DNA from: Ruminococcus sp. YE71
GTDB taxonomy: Bacteria; Bacillota; Clostridia; Oscillospirales; Ruminococcaceae
Direction of reading: 5' to 3'
Assembly: GCF_900119155.1 (NCBI RefSeq)
Contig: NZ_FPIR01000022.1
Coordinates: 1-57,704 of the forward strand
DNA length: 57,704 nucleotides
Shown here: one piece after another, positions 41,628-49,446 of the stretch
Position numbering within the stretch: the stretch's first letter is position 1
Layout: every line of letters starts with the position of its first letter
Notes under the pieces: generated by a model
What the model was told of the DNA's origin: nothing
Database searches by the model: none
The model's input: only the letters and a program-made list of their open reading frames with translations
Translations under genes and position numbers: made by a program

Positions 41628-42911
41628 ATGAAAAACATTACATTCAAGGATTACGAAGGCTACGCCTATATCGACGGCGGAGTCTGCGCAGCCGAAGGCT
41701 TCAAGGCAGGCGGCTGCTATGCGGGGATAAAGAAGTCCCCGACTCATGACGGAAATGACACCAAGATCAAGATGAAAAACGATCTCGGCATGATCGTGTC
41801 CGAGACCGAGTGCAACGCGGCTGCGGTCTACACCCAGAACAAGGTCAAGGGTGCGCCGATACTCGTTACGAAGGCGAACCTTGCGGCTACGGGCGGCAAG
41901 GCTAAGGCAGTCATCGTCAACTCGAAGAACGCCAACACCTGCAACGCCGACGGCGAGCAGAAGGCTATGAGGATGTGTGAGCTCGCGGCTGAAAATCTTA
42001 GCTGCAAGCCGCAGGAAGTCATCGTGGCTTCGACGGGCGTTATCGGTCAGGTACTGCCGATCGAGCCGTTCGAGAAGAACGTTCCTTCGCTGGCGAAGTC
42101 GCTGACAAGGGACGGCAACGACGAGGCGGCGCTGGCGATCATGACCACCGACACCTTCCCGAAGCAGTGCGCTGTAAAGTTCACCGTCGGCGGCAAGGAG
42201 TGTCATCTCGGCGGCATGGCTAAGGGCAGCGGCATGATCCACCCGAACATGGCGACCACCCTCAACTTCGTGACCACCGACTGCGCGGTCTCGGCTGAGA
42301 TGCTGCAAAAGGCGCTTTCCGAAGTCGTGAAGATCACCTACAACTGCCTGTCCGTTGACGGCGACCAGTCCACCAACGACATGGTCGCACTGATGGCGAA
42401 CGGCATGGCAGAAAACACCGAGATCACCGCTGAGGGCGCGGATTTCGAGGCGTTCAAGCAGGCGCTCTACATCGTTATGGTGAACATGACAAGGATGCTC
42501 GCGAAGGACGGCGAGGGCGCGACCAAGCTGCTCGAATGCACCGTTTCGGGCGCGAAGGATCTCGACACCGCGATCGTTATCGCAAAGAGCGTTGTCTGCT
42601 CGTCGCTGCTCAAGGCTGCGATGTTCGGCGAGGACGCAAACTGGGGAAGAGTTCTCTGCGCGGTAGGCTATGCGGACGCGGAGTTCGATATAAACAAAGT
42701 TGACGTGAAGTTCATTTCCGACGGCGGCATGGTACACGTCTGCGAGAACGGTGCAGGCATCCCCTTCTCGGAAGAAGAGGCTTCAAAGGTGCTTGCTGCC
42801 GATGAGATACTCGTTGAGGTAAGCGTCGGCGAGGGCGAGGGCAAGGCTACCGCTTACGGCTGCGACCTCACCTACGATTACGTAAAGATCAACGGAGATT
42901 ACAGGACATAA
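41628..42911 (+). CDS. argJ: Bifunctional ornithine acetyltransferase/N-acetylglutamate synthase
   Basis: A 427-residue ArgJ, which recycles the acetyl group and starts the acetylated arginine route; this explains why no argA is present. The autocleavage site is in KGSGMIHPNMATTLNF, where cleavage before T210 makes the nucleophile of the beta chain. N-terminal ECNAAAVYTQNKVKGAP and C-terminal CEGNG-like region are family typical. The stop overlaps the next gene by one base (TAATG). A direct repeat GTGTACA/GTGTACT lies in the 65-base gap upstream. Confidence 0.96.
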   Translation: MKNITFKDYEGYAYIDGGVCAAEGFKAGGCYAGIKKSPTHDGNDTKIKMKNDLGMIVSETECNAAAVYTQNKVKGAPILVTKANLAATGGKAKAVIVNSKNANTCNADGEQKAMRMCELAAENLSCKPQEVIVASTGVIGQVLPIEPFEKNVPSLAKSLTRDGNDEAALAIMTTDTFPKQCAVKFTVGGKECHLGGMAKGSGMIHPNMATTLNFVTTDCAVSAEMLQKALSEVVKITYNCLSVDGDQSTNDMVALMANGMAENTEITAEGADFEAFKQALYIVMVNMTRMLAKDGEGATKLLECTVSGAKDLDTAIVIAKSVVCSSLLKAAMFGEDANWGRVLCAVGYADAEFDINKVDVKFISDGGMVHVCENGAGIPFSEEEASKVLAADEILVEVSVGEGEGKATAYGCDLTYDYVKINGDYRT

Positions 42912-43756
42912 TGACCTTCGCGGTCATGCTCTCTGTGGTGGCTTGCTACACACTGTGCGCGTTCAACGACAAGTACGCGGTGAGCAAGGCGAAGCTGACA
43001 GGCGCTGAGCTGAGTTTCATCATGTCGGCGGGAACGATATTTTTCCTGCTGATACTGATGCCCTTTATGAAGGCCGAAGTTCACATTACGCCGATGGCGC
43101 TGCTACCTGTCGCGCTCATAACCCTGTGCAAATACGTTGAGTTCTCGGTGCTGCCGAAGATACTCTTTTGCATGACCCCTTTCGAGCTGAAAGGCTGGGT
43201 CGGGCTGACGCTGTTCATGAGCTATTTCACCGATGTGGTGTTCTACGGCACGGCGCCGAGTCTGTTCGGTATCATGTTCATATTGGTCACTCTCGCAGGA
43301 CTGGCACTGGTGGCGAGGGCTGACAGGAGCGAGATAAACTACAGGGAGATATGGATGTTCCTTGTACTGTATCTGCTGGCAAAATTCGGCTACGGACTGA
43401 CTATGCGCACCACGAAGGACATCCTTCCGAACAATATCACACTGATACTTGCGCTGACGGTGCTGATGTTCATATCCTTCGCTCGGATAAAGGCGAAAGA
43501 CATGATCTCACGCCCCGAAGGGATGAAGGGCGTGCTGATAGTCGCAGCGGCAAAACTGCCAAACGCGCTGGGTCTGCTGGGCGAGAATTACACCGCTTCA
43601 CGCAGCCTCGCGAATTACAGCTTCATCCAGCCGCTGATACTTATTTCGCTGTTCATCGCGGCGCTGACGGACAAAAAACGCAGTCTGCCCCTCATGAGCA
43701 AGATAGGCGGTGTCGTGATCGCCTGCGGTGTGGTTGGGTTCCAGCTGATGAAATGA
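42911..43756 (+). CDS. EamA/DMT-type membrane transporter
   Basis: A 281-residue protein with about ten hydrophobic helices in two halves, as in drug/metabolite transporters. VACYTLCAFNDKYAVSKAKL opens the first half; NYSFIQPLILISLFIAALTD lies in the last helices. Substrate unknown. The start overlaps the argJ stop by one base, so coupling is tight. Export of arginine-pathway compounds is possible, but that is a guess from position. Confidence 0.78.
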   Translation: MTFAVMLSVVACYTLCAFNDKYAVSKAKLTGAELSFIMSAGTIFFLLILMPFMKAEVHITPMALLPVALITLCKYVEFSVLPKILFCMTPFELKGWVGLTLFMSYFTDVVFYGTAPSLFGIMFILVTLAGLALVARADRSEINYREIWMFLVLYLLAKFGYGLTMRTTKDILPNNITLILALTVLMFISFARIKAKDMISRPEGMKGVLIVAAAKLPNALGLLGENYTASRSLANYSFIQPLILISLFIAALTDKKRSLPLMSKIGGVVIACGVVGFQLMK

Positions 43757-43765
43757 GATGATGAC

Positions 43766-44095
43766 ATGAGTATTACGGTGAACATATACTATACGGGCAA
43801 AAACGGCAGCGCTGCTGCATTTGCCGAGGAAATGGAACGCTTGGGAACCGCCGCACGGATACGCGCTGAGGACGGGAATCTGAGGTACGAATACTTCACG
43901 CCGATGAACGACCCCGAAACGGTGCTGCTCATCGACAGCTGGCGCGATCAGGCGGCCATCGACGCGCACCACGCTTCTCCCATGATGGAGACCATCTCTA
44001 AATTAAGGGAAAAATACGATCTGCATATGCGGATCGAAAGATACATATCCGACAGCGGCATTCCCGAGCCGGACATGGCATTTATAAGGAAATAG
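43766..44095 (+). CDS. Antibiotic biosynthesis monooxygenase (ABM) domain protein
   Basis: A 109-residue single-domain protein of the YgiN-like ABM fold, a dimeric ferredoxin-like barrel. The pattern LRYEYFTPMNDPETVLLIDSW, then DQAAIDAHHASPMM with the characteristic HxxS, is typical. Family members oxidise quinols or act in oxidative stress; the substrate here is unknown. It is inserted between the transporter and argB with gaps of 9 and 11 bases. Confidence 0.82.
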   Translation: MSITVNIYYTGKNGSAAAFAEEMERLGTAARIRAEDGNLRYEYFTPMNDPETVLLIDSWRDQAAIDAHHASPMMETISKLREKYDLHMRIERYISDSGIPEPDMAFIRK

Positions 44096-44106
44096 AGGAA
44101 AGAAAT

Positions 44107-44964
44107 ATGAAAATCGCTAATGATATGCGCTCGCAGATACTCGTTGACGCGCTTCCTTACATTCAGAAATACCACGACAAGGTGGTAGTCGTCAAGTACG
44201 GCGGCAACGCTATGACCAATGCCGAGCTCAAAGAAGCCGTTATGGAAGACATCGTGCTGCTGACCGAAGTCGGCATCAGAGTCGTGCTGGTACACGGCGG
44301 CGGCCCCGAGATCAACGCGATGCTCAAAAGAGTCGGCGTCGAGTCGAAATTTATCGGCGGTCTGAGATACACCGACAGCGAGACTATCGACATCGTGAAG
44401 ATGGTGCTCGCAGGTAAGGTCAACAAGGAACTGGTCAGCGCTTTGCAGCTGCACGGCGCAAGAGCGCTGGGTCTGTGCGGCATCGACGGTCAGATACTCA
44501 TGGCTGAAAAGCTTGAGGGCGAAGTCGATCTCGGTTACGTGGGACAGATCAAAAGCGTTTCCACAAAGCCTATCATCGACGCGCTCAACTGCGGCTATGT
44601 TCCGATAATCTCCACAGTCGCTACCTCTGCCGACGGCACCTGCTACAACATCAACGCGGACACGGCTGCGGCACGCATCGCTTCCTGCCTCAGAGCCGAA
44701 ACGCTGATACTCATGACCGATATCGCAGGTCTGCTGGAGAACAAGGACGACCCGTCCACGCTTATACCGTCGGTCAACGTCAGCGATGTGCCTTACCTTA
44801 AAAAGACAGGCATAATCAGCGGCGGCATGATACCGAAGATCGACTGCTGCGTTGAGGCTGTACGACGCGGCGTGAAGAGGACTTCCATCATCGACGGAAG
44901 GATACCTCACTCGATACTCATCGAACTGCTGTCAAATGAGGGCGCAGGTACACAGTTTATCTGA
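44107..44964 (+). CDS. argB: Acetylglutamate kinase
   Basis: A 285-residue amino-acid kinase, second step of arginine synthesis. VVVKYGGNAM is the ATP site lysine-glycine loop, VVLVHGGGPEINAML the acetylglutamate site, and ETLILMTDIAGLLENKDDP the nucleotide site. The N-terminal helix (ANDMRSQILVDALPYIQKYH) is of the length found in arginine-inhibited enzymes, so feedback control is likely. Starts behind GAGGAAAG. Confidence 0.96.
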   Translation: MKIANDMRSQILVDALPYIQKYHDKVVVVKYGGNAMTNAELKEAVMEDIVLLTEVGIRVVLVHGGGPEINAMLKRVGVESKFIGGLRYTDSETIDIVKMVLAGKVNKELVSALQLHGARALGLCGIDGQILMAEKLEGEVDLGYVGQIKSVSTKPIIDALNCGYVPIISTVATSADGTCYNINADTAAARIASCLRAETLILMTDIAGLLENKDDPSTLIPSVNVSDVPYLKKTGIISGGMIPKIDCCVEAVRRGVKRTSIIDGRIPHSILIELLSNEGAGTQFI

Positions 44965-44978
44965 AGGATATACACCGC

Positions 44979-45551
44979 ATGAGATTTGAAAACACTACAC
45001 TCGTCCGCGAAAACGGACAGACGGCATATGATGTCATGCACGAAAGCAGTAGGTCGAGAGCAAAAAAGGTCAGGGAGAAAGAGCTTGTCTGGGCTGTTTC
45101 GTTTTTTATCTTCATGGTTTTGGTAAATCTGCTGTTTTACATGAGCGGTGCGTTTGCGGTAAAAACCGCGGATTCCGTGAAGACGATCGGCTATCCGCGC
45201 TGGGCGTTCGGCGTGACCTTTGCGATAAGTCTGCCGCTGAGCTATCTGACCGCCGCCGTATATATGCGCATGAAGCACGGCAAAAACGAGGGTATCGGCG
45301 CGGATAAAAACGATGACCGCGTCATGTACAAATACACGATAGACGAAAACGGGATAAAAGCCGAGCATAACGGCATCTGCGAATCGGCGGCTTTTTCCGA
45401 TATAATAAAGATCACTGCCAACGGCTACAGCTACTACGTTTATACGGCTAAGAAAAAATATCAGATAGGCAGGAACGGTTTCGGCAGCCGCGAGACGGAA
45501 TTCGCACAGTTTATGCGCGGAAAAGGTTTTTCGATAGGCAGGGAAGAATGA
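44979..45551 (+). CDS. YcxB-like membrane protein
   Basis: A 190-residue protein: a charged N-terminal stretch, two membrane helices (about 45-66 and 80-102), then a soluble C-terminal domain with YTIDENGIKAEHNGICESAAF, SDIIKITANGYSYYVYTAKK and IGRNGFGSRE. This is the usual YcxB layout; role unknown. It is 14 bases after argB and followed directly by a decayed relative. Confidence 0.72.
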   Translation: MRFENTTLVRENGQTAYDVMHESSRSRAKKVREKELVWAVSFFIFMVLVNLLFYMSGAFAVKTADSVKTIGYPRWAFGVTFAISLPLSYLTAAVYMRMKHGKNEGIGADKNDDRVMYKYTIDENGIKAEHNGICESAAFSDIIKITANGYSYYVYTAKKKYQIGRNGFGSRETEFAQFMRGKGFSIGREE

Positions 45552-45570
45552 TCTCAAGGGGGGCTTTTTA

Positions 45571-45915
45571 ATGGCAGAAGCGGTATTCGTCAACAAGACC
45601 ACCACATCGGGCAGGCAGGAATACGCCGAGATGCAGAAGAAGTACCTTCGCACACAAAAGCCGTCTTATTCAGTGTTACCGCGCTGTGCTTAGTCTGCGG
45701 ACTTGCGGCGCTGCTGATACACAAGATGATACTTATGGCGGCAGGTCTGCTGTTTGCGGCGGCTGTGCCGTTCATTATGCTGAGACAGCTCGGAAAGGCT
45801 ATTGACAACGCCTACGAAAGTCAGAAAGGGCGGCTTTTCGGTCGGAGATGAAAACGGTTTTTCGGACTTCATCAAAGAGAAGATCGGTAAGGATAACTAT
45901 TATATAATGACGTAA
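45571..45915 (+). pseudogene. Decayed YcxB-like gene with two frame changes
   Basis: It starts with ATG and GGGGGG upstream and reads MAEAVFVNKTTTSGRQEYAE in frame 1. At an A4 run near 45657 the frame must shift by one to continue as VLFSVTALCLVCGLAALLIH and a second membrane helix. Near 45830 a further shift leads to VGDENGFSDFIKEKIGKDN and a stop at 45913. The middle of the C-terminal domain is also missing compared with the intact relative upstream. I infer a broken paralogue that once sat in tandem. Confidence 0.75.
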
Positions 45916-45931
45916 CGAAAGGAAAAGTAAA

Positions 45932-47110
45932 ATGAACACCATAGAACAATTCAACGAACACGTCATGGGCAGCTACGGCAGGTACGACCTCGTGCTCGAA
46001 AAGGGCGAGGGACGGACTGCGGTCGCTGAGGACGGCAAGGAATACATCGACTTCGGGTCGGGCATCGGCACCAACAGTCTGGGCTACTGCAACGAACTGT
46101 GGGTAAAAGCGGTCTGCGACCAGGCTCACAGCATCCAGCACACTTCCAACTACTACTACACAAAGGTGCAGGCGGACTTCGCGAAGAGACTCTGTGAGGC
46201 GGCAGGCTACTCAAAGATGTTCTTCGGCAACAGCGGCGCTGAGGCTAACGAGTGCGCTATCAAGATCGCAAGAAAGTACAGCTTCGACAAGTACGGCAAG
46301 GACGCTGAGCGCAACATCATCGTGACGCTCAAAAACAGCTTCCACGGAAGAACGATGGGCACCCTCTCGGCGACGGGGCAGGACGTGTTCCACAACTACT
46401 TCTTCCCGTTCCTGCCCGGCTTTGTGAACGCCGAAGCCAACGATATCGACGACCTGAAGAAAGTCCTCGCGGAGAACAAGGGCAAGGTCTGCGCGGTAAT
46501 GTTCGAGCTGATACAGGGCGAGGGCGGCGTTGTGTCGCTGACCAAGGAGTTCGTCAACGCTATTTTCGAGGAGTGCGCTAAGGATGACATCCTCACCGTC
46601 TGCGATGAAGTCCAGACGGGCGTCGGCAGAACAGGCAGCCTGCTCACCAGCGAACAGTACGGCGTGAAACCCGACATCACCACCCTCGCGAAGGGTCTTG
46701 CGGGCGGCGTGCCGATAGGCGTGTGCCTTGCGGGCGAGAAGTGCGCAAACGTTCTCACTCCCGGAACTCACGGCTCCACCTTCGGCGGAAACCCCATCGC
46801 CTGCGCAGGCGGCAACGCTGTGCTCGAAACGGTGCTGTCCGACGGCTTCCTCGACAGCGTGGTTCAGAAGGGCTACTACTTCTGGCAGAAGCTGGGCGAG
46901 ATGGACGCAGTAGACCACGTTGACGGCATGGGTCTGATGATCGGCGTGCAGCTCAAAAGCGGCGACGCACACGACATCGCAAAGAAGTGCCTTGACAACG
47001 GTCTGCTGATACTCACCGCAAAGGATAAGCTGCGTTTCCTGCCGCCGCTGAACATCTCCTATGAGGAGATCGACAAGGGTCTGGCTATCCTCGCAGAAAT
47101 ACTGAAATAA
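45932..47110 (+). CDS. argD: Acetylornithine aminotransferase
   Basis: A 392-residue class III aminotransferase, fourth step of arginine synthesis. MFFGNSGAEANECAIKIARK is the phosphate-binding region, VCDEVQTGVGRTG holds the PLP-ring aspartate, and ITTLAKGLAGGVPIG the Schiff-base lysine (K254). Starts behind GAAAGGAAAAG. The gene follows the decayed YcxB-like gene by 16 bases. Confidence 0.96.
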   Translation: MNTIEQFNEHVMGSYGRYDLVLEKGEGRTAVAEDGKEYIDFGSGIGTNSLGYCNELWVKAVCDQAHSIQHTSNYYYTKVQADFAKRLCEAAGYSKMFFGNSGAEANECAIKIARKYSFDKYGKDAERNIIVTLKNSFHGRTMGTLSATGQDVFHNYFFPFLPGFVNAEANDIDDLKKVLAENKGKVCAVMFELIQGEGGVVSLTKEFVNAIFEECAKDDILTVCDEVQTGVGRTGSLLTSEQYGVKPDITTLAKGLAGGVPIGVCLAGEKCANVLTPGTHGSTFGGNPIACAGGNAVLETVLSDGFLDSVVQKGYYFWQKLGEMDAVDHVDGMGLMIGVQLKSGDAHDIAKKCLDNGLLILTAKDKLRFLPPLNISYEEIDKGLAILAEILK

Positions 47111-47131
47111 ACCCCGAAAGGATGAATGGAT

Positions 47132-48037
47132 ATGAAGCATTTACTGAAACTTTTAGACCTCTCGAAAGAGGAGATCATCGAGATACTCAACCTCGCAGAT
47201 CAGCTCAAGTATGAGAACAAGAACGGCATCGAGCACAAGATACTCAAGGGCAAGACCCTCGGCATGATCTTCCAGAAGTCCTCGACCCGTACACGCGTGA
47301 GCTTTGAGACAGGTATGTACCAGCTCGGAGGTCAGGCTCTGTTCCTCTCCAACCGCGACCTTCAGATCGGACGCGGCGAGCCTGTTCAGGACACCGCACG
47401 CGTGCTCTCCCGCTACCTCGACGGCATCATGATCCGTACCTTCGAGCAGAAGGAAGTTGAAGATCTGGCAGGCTACGGCTCTATCCCGATCATCAACGGT
47501 CTGACCGATTTCTGCCACCCCTGTCAGGTGCTTGCTGACCTCATGACCATCCGCGAGCACAAGGGCAGACTCGACGGTATGAAGCTCTGCTACATCGGCG
47601 ACGGAAACAATATGGCTAACTCCCTGATCGTTGGCGGCCTGAAGGTAGGCATGACTGTTGCTATCGCCTGCCCCGACGACTATCAGCCCGATCCCAAGGT
47701 ACTCGAATTCGCGAAGGAGTACGGCGACAAGTTCATCATGACGAGCGACATCAAGGCTGCCGCTAAGGACGCAGATGTGCTCTACACCGACGTGTGGACT
47801 TCCATGGGCGAAGAGGCTGAGACCGAGAAGCGCAAGAAGGCATTCGCAGGCTACCAGATCAACGACGACGTGATGGCTGTTGCAAAGCCCGACGCTATGG
47901 TTCAGCACTGCCTGCCCGCTCACCGTGAGGAGGAGATCACCGAGAAGGTATTCGAGGCTCACGCTGACGAGATCTTCGACGAGGCTGAGAACCGTCTCCA
48001 CGCTCAGAAGGCTGTTATGGTCAAGGTAATGGGCTAA
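47132..48037 (+). CDS. argF: Ornithine carbamoyltransferase
   Basis: A 301-residue enzyme making citrulline, sixth step of arginine synthesis. FQKSSTRTRVSFETGMYQLG holds the carbamoyl-phosphate motif STRTR, DFCHPCQVLADLMTI the HPxQ motif, and VQHCLPAHREEEI the ornithine motif HCLP. The ATG at 47132 is preferred, with AAAGGA nine bases upstream; an ATG two codons earlier is too close to that site. Last gene of the arginine cluster, before a terminator. A LacI-type half-palindrome overlaps the base after its stop. Confidence 0.96.
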   Translation: MKHLLKLLDLSKEEIIEILNLADQLKYENKNGIEHKILKGKTLGMIFQKSSTRTRVSFETGMYQLGGQALFLSNRDLQIGRGEPVQDTARVLSRYLDGIMIRTFEQKEVEDLAGYGSIPIINGLTDFCHPCQVLADLMTIREHKGRLDGMKLCYIGDGNNMANSLIVGGLKVGMTVAIACPDDYQPDPKVLEFAKEYGDKFIMTSDIKAAAKDADVLYTDVWTSMGEEAETEKRKKAFAGYQINDDVMAVAKPDAMVQHCLPAHREEEITEKVFEAHADEIFDEAENRLHAQKAVMVKVMG

Positions 48038-48038
48038 A

Positions 48039-48054
48039 GTGATAACGTTATAAA
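48039..48054. promoter_or_regulatory. LacI-type operator-like site, distal
   Basis: GTGATAACGTTATAAA shares the 10-bp palindromic core ATAACGTTAT and the left arm GTG with the perfect site at 49335-49350. It lies between argF and its terminator, about 125 bases before the regulator's own promoter. Confidence 0.5.
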
Positions 48055-48065
48055 AAATATTTTTA

Positions 48066-48106
48066 CCCCCTGACGCTCAAAAAAAGTGCGTGAGGGGGCT
48101 TTTTTT
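48066..48106 (+). terminator. Terminator of the arginine cluster
   Basis: CCCCCTGACGC pairs with GCGTGAGGGGG (one mismatch) followed by CTTTTTTT. It separates the arginine cluster from the regulator. Confidence 0.88.
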
Positions 48107-48163
48107 GTGTATTTTCGGGGGTCAGGAGGGCTGAGCGGATAAAAAAAGTTTACAATTCCCTAC

Positions 48164-48192
48164 TTGACAGATAGGAGATACAGTGGTATAAT
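48164..48192 (+). promoter_or_regulatory. Promoter of the LacI-family regulator
   Basis: TTGACA (48164-48169), 17-bp spacer, TATAAT (48187-48192), leader about 55 bases. Confidence 0.87.
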
Positions 48193-48252
48193 CATCAAAG
48201 TAAAACATAGTATTCATGTATGAAATATAGATTCAATATGAGAGGTGATATC

Positions 48253-49326
48253 ATGTCGCTGAAACAGATCGCAAAAATGACAGGTGTATCGGTATCCACA
48301 GTCGGCAGGATACTCAGTGACCCGAATCATAAATGCTCGAATGAAGAGGTTAGACAGAGGGTCCTCGAAGCGGCAAGGGAGATAAGCTACATCCCCAACG
48401 CCAGCGCACGCTCGCTGAGGGCGGGCGGCAAGACCGACGACAGGATCTTCCACATCAACATCCTGCTGACAAGGTTCGCGAAGGAAGCTGCCGACCCCTT
48501 CTACGACGAGCTGCTGATGATACTCGAAAAAGAACTGCGTAACAGCGGATGTATCGTCGGGAACGTGTGGCACTGCGCCGAATTCTCGGACGAGAAATAC
48601 AACCAGACCGACAAGCTGCAAAAGCTGACTGACAGTCTCTACTCGGACAGTGAGAGACGCTCGGACGGACTTATCATTATCGGGAAGGTCACGGGCAGGG
48701 CGCTCAAACAGCTCAAAACAAGGGAAAAGAACATCGTGTCCATCAACCGCAACTCGACCAACTACGAGGTGGATGAGGTGCTTTGCGACGGCGGCAGGAT
48801 AGCACAGAACGCTGTGGCGCACCTTGCAAAGCTCGGACACACGAAGATAGGCTACGTCGGCGACTGTCACAACGAATCGCGTTTCACGGGATATCAGGCG
48901 GCGCTGGCGACCCAGCATCTTGCTCCCGATATCGACTACATCTACGACACAACGCCGAATGAGGCCAACGGTATCGCCGCGATGGAGTACTTCAGTTCGC
49001 TGGCAGACCCGCCTACAGGCATCTACTGTGCGAACGATATCTTGGCGGTCGGTATGATAAAGGCTATGGGCAAGCGAAGGGCGCGAGGATATATCCCCTC
49101 GATAATCTCCAGCGATGATATCGATGCCGCCCAGTATACCAAGCCGATGCTGACAACGATCGCACTGCCGAAAAATGAGATGGTAAAGTTCGCTCTGATG
49201 CTGCTTCTTGACCGCATAAAGGGCGGTCACAAGATAGTTTCGCGGCTTGAAGTCGAGGGAACGCTCATTATTCGTGAAAGCTGCCGCACCTTCAGGGAGC
49301 TTACAGAACCCGAATACTACATCTGA
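48253..49326 (+). CDS. LacI/GalR-family transcriptional regulator
   Basis: A 357-residue regulator. Residues 1-58 form the DNA-binding domain (LKQIAKMTGVSVSTVGRILS, then EVRQRVLEAAREISYIPNASA, including the hinge helix). Residues 60-357 form a periplasmic-binding-like effector domain (KLGHTKIGYVGDCHNESRF, IYCANDILAVGMIKAMGK). The ATG at 48253 follows AGAGGTGAT. The perfect palindrome GTGATAACGTTATCAC sits just before the next promoter and a partial one before its own, so it probably controls the downstream operon. LacI proteins usually sense sugars; here the target genes concern sulfur and metal cofactors, so the effector is open. Confidence 0.9.
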   Translation: MSLKQIAKMTGVSVSTVGRILSDPNHKCSNEEVRQRVLEAAREISYIPNASARSLRAGGKTDDRIFHINILLTRFAKEAADPFYDELLMILEKELRNSGCIVGNVWHCAEFSDEKYNQTDKLQKLTDSLYSDSERRSDGLIIIGKVTGRALKQLKTREKNIVSINRNSTNYEVDEVLCDGGRIAQNAVAHLAKLGHTKIGYVGDCHNESRFTGYQAALATQHLAPDIDYIYDTTPNEANGIAAMEYFSSLADPPTGIYCANDILAVGMIKAMGKRRARGYIPSIISSDDIDAAQYTKPMLTTIALPKNEMVKFALMLLLDRIKGGHKIVSRLEVEGTLIIRESCRTFRELTEPEYYI

Positions 49327-49334
49327 GACACGCC

Positions 49335-49350
49335 GTGATAACGTTATCAC
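49335..49350. promoter_or_regulatory. LacI-type operator upstream of the nitrogenase-like operon
   Basis: GTGATAACGTTATCAC is a perfect 16-bp palindrome of the LacI-family type (central CG). It lies 10 bases upstream of the -35 hexamer, a position compatible with repression or with activation. It begins eight bases after the LacI gene's stop codon. Confidence 0.8.
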
Positions 49351-49359
49351 ATTTTACTG

Positions 49360-49388
49360 TTGACAAACCGACGGATATGAGTTACAAT
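49360..49388 (+). promoter_or_regulatory. Promoter of the nitrogenase-like/trans-sulfuration operon
   Basis: TTGACA (49360-49365), 17-bp spacer, TACAAT (49383-49388), leader about 50 bases. Confidence 0.8.
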
Positions 49389-49446
49389 ATAGTCACGACA
49401 TAAATCATACTAAGCAGATATGAGAAATATGAAAGGAAGTATGAAC

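Noticed and set aside
45571-45915. Programmed frameshift gene
   Set aside because: Two separate frame changes plus an internal deletion relative to the intact neighbour make decay much more likely.
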